From the NCBI RefSeq assembly GCF_014646295.1, contig NZ_BMNE01000004.1, forward strand, positions 310,001 through 374,000: DNA of 64,000 bases, written 5' to 3'. This document shows positions 56,118-64,000 of this stretch, piece after piece; positions within the stretch are counted from its first letter, which is position 1, and every line of letters starts with the position of its first letter. The notes under the pieces were generated by a model. The model had not been told where the DNA came from. It saw nothing but the letters and a program-made list of their open reading frames with translations, and did no database searches. A program made the translations under genes and the position numbers. The stretch is from Nocardia rhizosphaerihabitans. Its GTDB lineage: Bacteria; Actinomycetota; Actinomycetes; Mycobacteriales; Mycobacteriaceae.

Positions 56118-56813
56118 ATGCGTGACCAGGAACCCGCGACCGCGGCCGACCTCGCCGCCATGCGCGTCGACTACGGTGCCCACCTGCCGGAGCCGGAGGA
56201 AGCCGATCTCGACGAGTCCTGGGTGGCAGGTGGCTGGGAACCGTTGCTGCGCCGCTGGATCGAGCAGGCGCGCGGTCTCGGCGTCGCCGAACCCAATGCG
56301 ATGGTGCTGGCCACGGTCTCCCTGACGGGTCCGGCTCCGCGCCCGGTCGCCCGCACCGTCCTGTGCAAGGGACTCTCGCCGGAGGGCGTCACCTTCTATA
56401 CGAACTACGACTCGGCCAAGGGCAACCAGCTCGCCGCCGACCCGTACGCCGCGGCCTCCTTCGTCTGGCCCGCGCTCGCCAGGCAGGTCCATGTGCGCGG
56501 GGTGACCGAGCGGGTGTCCGCCGAGGTGACCGCGGCCTACTGGCAGGCGCGGCCACGTGACGCGCGGCTCGGGGCCTGGGCCTCGCAGCAGTCGCGGCCC
56601 GTGACTTCGCGCGCCGAGCTGGACCGGGCGCTGGCCGAGACAACGGCCCGCTTCGCCGACGTCGACGACATCCCGGTGCCGCCGTTCTGGGGCGGGTACC
56701 TGCTGCGGCCCGACGAAGTGGAGTTCTGGCAGGGCAGGCGGGGCAGGCTGCACAACCGGATCGTGGCGCGGATCGAGGCCACAGGCACAACCGTGGAACG
56801 TTTGCAGCCCTAA
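56118..56813 (+). CDS. pdxH: Pyridoxamine 5'-phosphate oxidase
   Basis: FMN enzyme of vitamin B6 metabolism; oxidises PNP/PMP to PLP. PdxH signatures: [41 protein letters not shown] (FMN/substrate site), [12 protein letters not shown], and C-terminal [27 protein letters not shown]. 231 aa. ATG 56118 has TACCGT 8 nt upstream and no Shine-Dalgarno; GTG 56112 would be only 2 nt from that -10. Divergent from citA. Confidence 0.93.
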   Translation: MRDQEPATAADLAAMRVDYGAHLPEPEEADLDESWVAGGWEPLLRRWIEQARGLGVAEPNAMVLATVSLTGPAPRPVARTVLCKGLSPEGVTFYTNYDSAKGNQLAADPYAAASFVWPALARQVHVRGVTERVSAEVTAAYWQARPRDARLGAWASQQSRPVTSRAELDRALAETTARFADVDDIPVPPFWGGYLLRPDEVEFWQGRRGRLHNRIVARIEATGTTVERLQP

Positions 56814-56868
56814 CGAGTGGTGGGGTAAGTCACCGCGCGCATCCATTCTCCGATCGCGCGGAGATGGT

Positions 56869-56874
56869 TAATCT
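56869..56874 (+). promoter_or_regulatory. -10 element of a leaderless promoter (MFS exporter)
   Basis: TAATCT, then exactly 7 nt, then GTG 56882. This places the start 18 nt inside the longer frame (ATG 56864). Confidence 0.6.
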
Positions 56875-56881
56875 GCGGCGA

Positions 56882-58165
56882 GTGAAGCTGCTCGCCGACA
56901 CCGAACCCCTGCGCAATCCCGACTATCGCAGGCTCTGGACCACCAACATCGTCACCGTCATCGGTGCGCAGCTCTCGGTCGTCGCGGTTCCGCAGCAGAT
57001 CTTCCAGATCACCGGCAGCTCCGGCTATGTCGGCCTGGCCGGCCTGTTCGGCCTGGTCCCGCTGGTCGTGTTCGGGCTGTGGGGCGGCGCGCTGGCCGAC
57101 GTCATGGACCGGCGCACGCTGCTGATCATCACCACGGCCGGCACCGGCGCGACCGCGGTGGCGTTCTGGGTGCAGGCCGCGCTCGGGATGACCAATGTGT
57201 GGCTGGTGCTGGGGTTGTTCGCCGCCCAGCAGGCGTTCTTCGCGGTCAACCAGCCCACCCGCAGCGCGGCCATCGCGCGGCTGCTGCCGCCCGAGCAGAT
57301 CGCCGCGGCCAGTTCGCTGAGCATGACCGTGCAGAACGTCGGCATGATCGCCGGACCGGTGCTGGCGGGTCTGCTCATTCCGGTGCTCGGCTTGCCGACG
57401 CTGTATCTGATCGACGCGATCGCCTTGCTCGCGACGGTGTGGGCGGTGTGGAAACTGCCCGCGTTCCCGCCGACCGGTGATCAGCGCCGGGCCGGGTTGC
57501 GCGCCGTCGTCGACGGTTTCCGCTATCTCACCGGGCAGCGGATCCTGCTCGCCTCCTTCGTCGTCGACATCATCGCCATGGTGTTCGGCATGCCGCGCGC
57601 GCTGTTCCCGCAGATCGCGCACGAGACCTTCCACGATCCGGCCGAGGGCGGTGTGGCGCTCGGCCTGTTGTTCGCGGCGATCTCGGCGGGCGCGGTGCTC
57701 GGCGGTGTCTTCTCCGGCTGGGTGCCGCGTATCCGCAGGCAGGGCCTGGCGGTGATCGTATGCATCGCGGTGTGGGGCGTGGCGATGGTGGGGTTCGGCG
57801 TTGCGGTCGGCCTGGCCGGGCACCTGTTCGGGCTCGGGGTGTGGCTGTGGATCGCGGTGGCGTTCCTCGCACTGGGCGGTGCGGTCGACATGATCTCGGC
57901 GGCGCTGCGCACGGCGATGTTGCTCAACGTGTCCACCGACGAGATGCGCGGCAGGCTGCAGGGCGTGTTCATCGTGGTTGTCGCAGGTGGGCCGCGGATC
58001 GGTGATGTTGCCCACGGTTTCGCCGCGGCGAGCCTGGGTACCGCTGTAGCTGCCGCGGGTGGCGGTGTCCTGGTGGTGATCGGGGTGGCGCTGGCGGCGC
58101 TGGCCTTCCCCGCCTTCGTGCGGTACCGGGTGACTCGCGCGCAGTCCGAATCGTTGGTCAAATGA
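56882..58165 (+). CDS. MFS exporter, EntS-like
   Basis: 427-aa major facilitator of the EntS/MFS_3 group, twelve helices; N-terminal LRNPDYRRLWTTNIVTVIGAQLSVVAVPQQIF and ALADVMDRRTLL (loop 2-3 motif A) are characteristic. EntS exports enterobactin, and others export drugs; here no iron box precedes the gene, so a siderophore role is not indicated. Start GTG 56882, chosen by the leaderless -10 and because the product then begins MKLLADTEPLRNPDYRRLW like homologues. Confidence 0.88.
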   Translation: MKLLADTEPLRNPDYRRLWTTNIVTVIGAQLSVVAVPQQIFQITGSSGYVGLAGLFGLVPLVVFGLWGGALADVMDRRTLLIITTAGTGATAVAFWVQAALGMTNVWLVLGLFAAQQAFFAVNQPTRSAAIARLLPPEQIAAASSLSMTVQNVGMIAGPVLAGLLIPVLGLPTLYLIDAIALLATVWAVWKLPAFPPTGDQRRAGLRAVVDGFRYLTGQRILLASFVVDIIAMVFGMPRALFPQIAHETFHDPAEGGVALGLLFAAISAGAVLGGVFSGWVPRIRRQGLAVIVCIAVWGVAMVGFGVAVGLAGHLFGLGVWLWIAVAFLALGGAVDMISAALRTAMLLNVSTDEMRGRLQGVFIVVVAGGPRIGDVAHGFAAASLGTAVAAAGGGVLVVIGVALAALAFPAFVRYRVTRAQSESLVK

Positions 58166-58436
58166 ACTGTGCGAGAAGGGAATACGTGTTGATTGCCGGT
58201 CTGCGCCCGACGCGCCTTCCCGCGGCCGCCGGCACCGGCTCGCGACGGCGGCGAACAGGGGATCGGCGCAGGTCGCCGCATGCCCGCCGACCTCACCGTC
58301 GATCGGCCCCGGTGTGAGGACAGCACAGGACAACCCTGATTGCTTGTCTGCTCCGAACAACAGCTAGCGTTAGCGCAAGTGCACCGCGTGCCGACCGCAT
58401 CGGTGCCTACGGTTCTAGCCTGAGAGGGATCCTTCC

Positions 58437-59750
<1,314 letters not shown>

Positions 59751-59782
59751 TCCGAACTGAAACTATCGAAGGGGATAGCCGA

Positions 59783-60142
59783 ATGACCAAGCCGGAGATC
59801 GAATTCCAGGAGGGCCCCGCGCCCACCGAGCTCGTGATCAAAGACCTCGTCGAGGGCGAAGGCAAGGAAGCGGTGCCCGGCGGCACCGTCGAGGTGCACT
59901 ACGTCGGCGTCGAGTTCGAGACCGGCGAGCAGTTCGACTCTTCGTGGGACCGTGGCGAATCCATCACGTTCCCGCTGCGCGGCCTGATCCAGGGCTGGCA
60001 GGACGGCATCCCCGGCATGAAGGTCGGCGGCCGCCGCCAGCTGACCATCCCGCCGGAGCTCGCCTACGGCCCCGCCGGCGCAGGCCACAACCTGTCCGGC
60101 AAGACCCTGGTCTTCGTCATCGACCTGCTCGACGCGAACTGA
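59783..60142 (+). CDS. FKBP-type peptidyl-prolyl isomerase
   Basis: 119-aa single-domain FKBP. Core residues visible: VEVHYVGVEFETGEQFDSSWDRGESITFPL, RGLIQGWQDGIPGMKVGGRRQLTIPPELAYG and C-terminal LVFVIDLLDA. No signal peptide, so cytoplasmic. ATG 59783 with GAAGGGG upstream. It sits 32 bp after gltA and ends before a strong terminator, so it is probably the second gene of that operon. Confidence 0.94.
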   Translation: MTKPEIEFQEGPAPTELVIKDLVEGEGKEAVPGGTVEVHYVGVEFETGEQFDSSWDRGESITFPLRGLIQGWQDGIPGMKVGGRRQLTIPPELAYGPAGAGHNLSGKTLVFVIDLLDAN

Positions 60143-60155
60143 CCTGCTGAACAAC

Positions 60156-60191
60156 ACTGTGGCCGGGTTCCGATCGGAACCCGGCCACAGT
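60156..60191. terminator. Perfect palindrome terminator after FKBP gene
   Basis: 36-bp perfect palindrome (arms 60156-60173 and 60174-60191, CGATCG centre), then TTGTCTGTGT. Its outer arm ACTGTGGCC resembles the terminator at 16025-16058. Confidence 0.88.
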
Positions 60192-60199
60192 TGTCTGTG

Positions 60200-60778
60200 T
60201 CAGCGAGTGAGCTCAGCCATCGGGATCTCGCCGACGACGACGTGGCTGAGCGCGACGGTGCCGCGATGGATCTGGTGCAGCCTGTATTCGCGGGCATGCG
60301 CGTCGAGACGGAACTCGAGCACCTCGTCGATCCCGAACTTGCTGTCCAGCATGACCACCAGGTAGAGCGGAATCCCGACGCGCGCATACTGCGCCTTCTT
60401 GTCGAGCAGGTCCTCGGCGGCCGTGGACGGTGACGACACCTCGACCACGATCAAGGCATCGGTGGCTTCGGGCTTCGCCCCCGGTTTGTCCAGGCAGCGG
60501 TAGACCACCACGTCAGGACGCCGAAAGGTGAACTTCAGTACCCTCCACAGCACCACGTCGATGTCGGTGTCGATCCGAAGACACGGCTCGGTGCTCGGCA
60601 ACCGCTCCATCGCGTCGGCCAGGCGGCGGGCGATGCGATTGTGCTCCGGCGTCGGCGATTCGCTGACGATGACGTGCCCGTGGACCACTTCGATCTCACG
60701 CGCCGCCGCCTCCGGCAGCCGCAGGTACTGCTCCTCGGTCATCAGATGAGGCAGCGAATCCGTCGGCTGGATCGTCAT
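60200..60778 (-). CDS. Uma2 family (DUF820) endonuclease-like protein
   Basis: 192-aa protein with the Uma2 PD-(D/E)XK fold: RRPDVVVYR (about 84-92), IVVEVSSPSTAAEDLLDKKAQYARVGIPLYLVV (about 109-141) with ExS...D..K..Y typical of the family. The biochemical role of Uma2 proteins is unclear; they are common in actinobacteria and cyanobacteria. ATG 60778. Same strand as, and 40 bp from, the YhgE-like gene upstream of it; they may be co-transcribed. Confidence 0.88.
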   Translation of the reverse strand: MTIQPTDSLPHLMTEEQYLRLPEAAAREIEVVHGHVIVSESPTPEHNRIARRLADAMERLPSTEPCLRIDTDIDVVLWRVLKFTFRRPDVVVYRCLDKPGAKPEATDALIVVEVSSPSTAAEDLLDKKAQYARVGIPLYLVVMLDSKFGIDEVLEFRLDAHAREYRLHQIHRGTVALSHVVVGEIPMAELTR

Positions 60779-60818
60779 GCTGGTGAGCTTACCGCCAGGA
60801 TATCGGCACTTCTGGGTC

Positions 60819-61979
60819 CTATTCCCGGACGACTTCGACCGGGTCGGTGAGGGCGAGGGCGAGGGCGGAGTTCTGGGCGGTGCCGCGTGGGGGGAGGGCG
60901 TCGAGGGCCTTGCCGGTTTGGGTGGTGAGGTTTCCGACGATGTTCTGGAGGGCGCCTACGCCGCCGGTGAGCTGTTCGACGGCGGAGAGGAGTTGGGCAC
61001 CGCCCTGTTCGGCGAGGGTGGGCAGGCCCTTGGCGAGTTCGGCGCCCTGGGTGAGCTGGTCGCGGGCGCTGTTGAGGCGGTCGACGACGGTGCGCAGGAG
61101 GGTGCCGAGGTCGGTGTTGGGATCTACTGCGGCGCCGGTCAATTCGCTCAGGCCGTCCAGCTGGGCACCGGCTTGGTTCGAAACTCCGCGCAGCGCTTCG
61201 AGTTTGACGATGATGTCGGCGAGCTGGGGGTCGTTGGCGATCGGCAGGGCCTTGAGCGGCGGCAGGATCTGGTCGAGGCCGGTGCCGAGGGCGGCGGCGC
61301 TGCGCTGTACGCCGGCGATGGTGACGCCGGTGGCGCCGAGCGCGTCGGCGAGCTGGGTGGCCTGCTTGGCGGCGCCGTCGACGGTCTGGTTCAGCAGTTC
61401 GATGGCCGAGGTGAGCTGTCCCGCACCCTGTTTCGCGTAGTCGAGGAAACCGAGCATCTCCTGGGCCCCGCCGCTGAACTGACTCGCGCCGTCGGCGGCC
61501 GCGTTCACGCCCGCGTTGAGCAGCTGGGCGGTGAACTGCACCGAGGTCATCTGATTGCGGGCCTGCGACACCGCGGCCAGCGCGGCGTCGACCCCGGACG
61601 CGCCGATCCGGTGCGTCACCGCGTCGACGGCGCCGTTGACCGTGTCCCTGTCGGCGTCCTCGTGGGTACTCACGGTGACCTTGGCGCGCTTGGGTTCCGG
61701 CGTCGCCAGTGTCGCCATCGATGCGGTGAGGTCGGCGGGCAGGGTGATCACCGCGGCGTAGTCGGCCGCGTCGATCTCGCCGGGCTCGGCCACCGTCCAC
61801 TCGTAGCCGCCCGCGTCCTGCACGGCCTTGGCGACGCGCTCTCCGGTCGGCCCGGTATCGGCGTTGACCAGCGCGATCCCCGTCGGCGCGCTGTCCTGCC
61901 CGGCGCACGCGGCGATACCACCACCCGCCAGCGCGACAGCAGCGACGAGACAGGCGACACGAGCACGTTTTCCGATCAC
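60819..61979 (-). CDS. YhgE/Pip-like lipoprotein
   Basis: 386-aa exported protein: signal peptide with lipobox IAAC (Cys about 25), then an N-terminal domain like the extracellular part of YhgE/Pip proteins (GIALVNADTGPTGERVAKA... and YAAVITLPADLTASMATL), and a long helical region with YhgE-like Ala/Leu/Gln repeats. The C-terminal membrane domain of true YhgE proteins is missing, so it is a free lipid-anchored version. GTG 61979 has TACCGT 7 nt upstream (leaderless). Related proteins accompany type VII secretion and MmpL-like systems, but none is nearby. Confidence 0.8.
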   Translation of the reverse strand: MIGKRARVACLVAAVALAGGGIAACAGQDSAPTGIALVNADTGPTGERVAKAVQDAGGYEWTVAEPGEIDAADYAAVITLPADLTASMATLATPEPKRAKVTVSTHEDADRDTVNGAVDAVTHRIGASGVDAALAAVSQARNQMTSVQFTAQLLNAGVNAAADGASQFSGGAQEMLGFLDYAKQGAGQLTSAIELLNQTVDGAAKQATQLADALGATGVTIAGVQRSAAALGTGLDQILPPLKALPIANDPQLADIIVKLEALRGVSNQAGAQLDGLSELTGAAVDPNTDLGTLLRTVVDRLNSARDQLTQGAELAKGLPTLAEQGGAQLLSAVEQLTGGVGALQNIVGNLTTQTGKALDALPPRGTAQNSALALALTDPVEVVRE

Positions 61980-61986
61980 GGCGCCG

Positions 61987-61992
61987 ACGGTA
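61987..61992 (-). promoter_or_regulatory. -10 element of a leaderless promoter (YhgE-like gene)
   Basis: TACCGT on the minus strand, 7 nt before GTG 61979. Confidence 0.55.
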
Positions 61993-62271
61993 TCGGCAGA
62001 GTTCGCGCCGGGTCGTGGGAGATGTCTGAGAGTTCGGTGAGGAAGGCCGCCACGTGGGGATTGCTGCGGGTGTGCAGGAGGGTGTGGCGGACGCGGTTTT
62101 TCCCGGTCACCGGGACTGTGAAACCCCTTGCTGATATGGCTTGCGTCACAGTGCCTTCCATGGGCACCGTCTGTCCGGTACAAATCTCGAGTCAATCGAC
62201 ATCGAGAATTTTTTCGATTCGTCCGGGGGGTTCGGGGATTCGCCGGGGGCATCGGGAGGGAGACATCGAAC

Positions 62272-62928
62272 ATGTTCCACCGCAACATCACTCGCGTCGG
62301 CCGTCGCGCGCTCGTCGCCGCGCTGCCGCTGGCCGTGGCCACCTCGCTGGTCACCGCAGGCACCGCCGCCGCCGACATCGACACCGAGCGCCAGGCGCAG
62401 ATCGCCACCGGCCTGTCCAGTGCCGGTGCCGCTGAGGGCGTCGACTTCCGCACCGTCGTCTCGCCGGACCTGCGCACCATCTCCGCGACCGTCGACAACG
62501 CCCGGTTCGTCGTCACCCCCGACGCCGTCACCGTGGTGTCCGCCGCGGGCGTCACCGTCGGCGAGGTCCCGCTGAAGCTCAACACCGTCGACGGCAACGC
62601 CATCGCGATCGCCTCGGTGGTCTCCGAGGACGGCAAGACCCTGTCGATGGCCCCGCAGCTGTCGGCCGACACCAGCACCGAGCTGAAGAACATCGCGACC
62701 GACCCGTCGAAGGCCAACCACGACCCGGTCCAGAACGGCGCCGCCGCAGGCGCGACCATCGGTGCGATCGCCGCGGCGATCATGTGCGTGCCCGCCCTGG
62801 CCGCGTTCATCATCGGCTACGTCTTCTGCGCCATCCCGTCGGTGATCTCCACCGCGCTGACCGGCGCCGTGATCGGTGCGGTCATCGGCCTGGTCATCCC
62901 GGAGTCGGTCCCGCAGGTCCTGCCCTGA
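62272..62928 (+). CDS. Secreted glycine-zipper protein, Nocardia type
   Basis: 218 aa. Signal peptide (residues 1-34, cleavage ATAAA-DID). The middle domain (about 45-130) has repeated strand pattern GVDFRTVVSPDLRTISATVDNARFVV...VTVGEVPLKLNTVDGNAIAIAS. The C-terminus (about 150-212) has glycine-zipper hydrophobic helices with a Cys pair (IMCVPALAAFIIGYVFCAIP), capable of inserting in a membrane. This architecture is, from memory, common in Nocardia secreted proteins (DUF8020-like), including putative pore formers. ATG 62272 follows GGGAGGGAG. The 292-bp gap upstream shows only promoter-like sequence. Confidence 0.78.
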   Translation: MFHRNITRVGRRALVAALPLAVATSLVTAGTAAADIDTERQAQIATGLSSAGAAEGVDFRTVVSPDLRTISATVDNARFVVTPDAVTVVSAAGVTVGEVPLKLNTVDGNAIAIASVVSEDGKTLSMAPQLSADTSTELKNIATDPSKANHDPVQNGAAAGATIGAIAAAIMCVPALAAFIIGYVFCAIPSVISTALTGAVIGAVIGLVIPESVPQVLP

Positions 62929-62990
62929 TCCCTCGTGGACTCCGCGTTCCGCCGCTCGATGGCTGAACGTTTGCCAGGCAAGTGAATTCG

Positions 62991-63021
62991 GCCCCGCATC
63001 CGTGTCACACGGGTGCGGGGC
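62991..63021. terminator. Terminator between convergent genes
   Basis: 14-bp stem with one G-U pair: GCCCCGCATCCGTG (62991-63004) with 63008-63021, 3-nt loop, followed by TTTGCGC. Confidence 0.8.
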
Positions 63022-63031
63022 TTTGCGCTGT

Positions 63032-64000
63032 CTACGGTGTGCGGCGGACCGGCAGGTCGAGCACCAGACGCGCGCCGCCGAGCGGGCTGTCCTCGAAATA
63101 GGCCCGACCGCCGTGCAACTGGGCCTGCTGGGCCACCAGTGCCAGACCGAGCCCGGAACCGCCCTTGCTGGCATTGGTGCCGCGAGCGAAGCGGGCGAAG
63201 ACCGCGCCGCGCTCGGCGACAGGCACGCCGGTGCCGTTGTCGTCGACGGCGATGACGATGTGATCGTCGGGGGTGCGATGCGCCGAAACGACGGCGTGGG
63301 TGGCGCCACCGTGTTTCACGGAGTTGGTCAGCGCGTTGTCGACGGCCAGGCGCAGGCCGGCGGGCAGCCCGCGGGTGACGAGCTCGGCGTCGGTATCGAT
63401 CCGCACCGACAGGCCCGGATTGTGGCGCATGGCGTCGTGGGCGGCCTGATCGCACAGATCGGCGACATCGGTGGGGACGTGGTCGGCTTCGGCGGTGAGG
63501 TCGCCGCGGGCCAGGCGTTCCAGCGCGGTGAGGGTGGTCTCGACCCTGGTCTCGTTGCGGGCGAGGTCGTCGAGGATCTCGCGGCGCTGCTCGTCGGTGA
63601 GGTCAAGGGTGCGCAGGACCTCGAGGTCGGTGCGGATCGCGGTCAGCGGGGTGCGCAGCTCGTGGGCCGAGACGGCGGCGAAGTCGCGGGCGGTCTCCAG
63701 CGCGGCGGCGGTCTCGGCCTGGGCCTCGTCGACGCGGGCAAGCATGGTGTTGACCGCGTCGGCCAGCTTCACCGCCTCGTCGACACCGGAACCGTCGACC
63801 GGCTGGGCCGGGTCGTCCGGATCACCGAAGGCGCTGCGGGCCGAGACCTGCTTGGTCAGCTTCACGATCGGGCCGACGGCGCGCCCGGCGAGCAGCCAGC
63901 CCAGCGCCGCTGCGGCCGCCACCGCGATCGCCGCGCCGGCCAGCACCCAGCGCTGCTGGTCGGCGGTGGCCTTGGCCGACTCGGTGGTCGGGATGGCGAG
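63032..64000 (-). CDS. prrB: Sensor histidine kinase PrrB (5' end outside window)
   Basis: C-terminal 322 residues of a membrane sensor kinase; the frame is open to the window edge. A transmembrane helix (AGAAIAVAAAAALGWLLAG) is followed by a HAMP region, HisKA with phosphoacceptor His in VSAHELRTPLTAIRTDLE, and the HATPase domain with N-box DNALTNSVKHGG, G1 VDDNGTGVP and G2 GGSGLGLALV. The order gltA...prrB matches Rv0896-Rv0902c, and PrrB is the best match by architecture. Its response regulator PrrA should follow upstream, beyond the window. Confidence 0.88.
   Translation of the reverse strand, partial: LAIPTTESAKATADQQRWVLAGAAIAVAAAAALGWLLAGRAVGPIVKLTKQVSARSAFGDPDDPAQPVDGSGVDEAVKLADAVNTMLARVDEAQAETAAALETARDFAAVSAHELRTPLTAIRTDLEVLRTLDLTDEQRREILDDLARNETRVETTLTALERLARGDLTAEADHVPTDVADLCDQAAHDAMRHNPGLSVRIDTDAELVTRGLPAGLRLAVDNALTNSVKHGGATHAVVSAHRTPDDHIVIAVDDNGTGVPVAERGAVFARFARGTNASKGGSGLGLALVAQQAQLHGGRAYFEDSPLGGARLVLDLPVRRTP

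Noticed and set aside
58166-58436. Attenuator or leader peptide before gltA
   Set aside because: No short ORF with a meaningful codon run; only short TAGCG repeats of unclear role.

Overview
The window is very GC-rich actinobacterial DNA from the Corynebacteriales, most likely a Nocardia. The evidence is mycobactin/nocobactin-type siderophore genes under IdeR-like iron boxes, and long gene order shared with the Mycobacterium tuberculosis Rv0861c-Rv0902c segment: XPB helicase, helicase-associated protein, rpf, cspB, MFS/DUF3027, TrmH, sepH, serC, citA, gltA2, prrB. A secreted glycine-zipper protein of a kind I know mainly from Nocardia adds to this. Rv numbers are recalled gene-order comparisons, not search results.

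Layout. 1-5.1 kb: a Tat-exported DyP peroxidase, then the glycerolipid acyltransferases plsB-plsC (PlsC fused to a HAD domain that has lost a catalytic Asp). 5.2-12.3 kb: siderophore block with salicylate synthase, salicylate-AMP ligase and an ArCP-Cy-A-PCP NRPS, behind three iron boxes and a divergent promoter region; the rest of the assembly line is not here. 12.3-14.6 kb: an SDR oxidoreductase, a carboxymuconolactone decarboxylase-like protein and an NmrA-type protein. The decarboxylase-like gene has a near-perfect ECF41 promoter, and a SigJ/ECF41-type sigma factor lies 7.7 kb away. 14.7-16 kb: class I DAHP synthase behind a leaderless leader peptide with consecutive Tyr-Phe-Trp-Phe codons and mutually exclusive hairpins, a candidate aromatic amino acid attenuator. 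16-25 kb: LysE exporters, HrpB helicase, methyltransferase, acetyltransferase, sigma factor, a small repeat protein, aminotransferase and TRIC channel. 25-50 kb: the conserved block, including a probable c-di-AMP riboswitch before an Rpf. 51.0-53.0 kb: an accessory two-gene AbiEi/AbiEii-like module bracketed by two copies (30/33 identical) of a palindromic repeat; one overlaps the module's promoter. This is the best candidate for an unusual system. 53-64 kb: polysaccharide deacetylase, two citrate synthases, PdxH, an exporter, FKBP isomerase, Uma2 nuclease, a YhgE-like lipoprotein, a secreted glycine-zipper protein and the truncated sensor kinase prrB at the right edge.

Regulation. Many genes show a TANNNT -10 element 6-8 nt before the start codon and no Shine-Dalgarno sequence, as expected for leaderless mRNAs. 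This pattern decided several starts. Strong stem-loops separate most convergent genes. I saw no tRNA, rRNA, CRISPR array, transposase or prophage gene.
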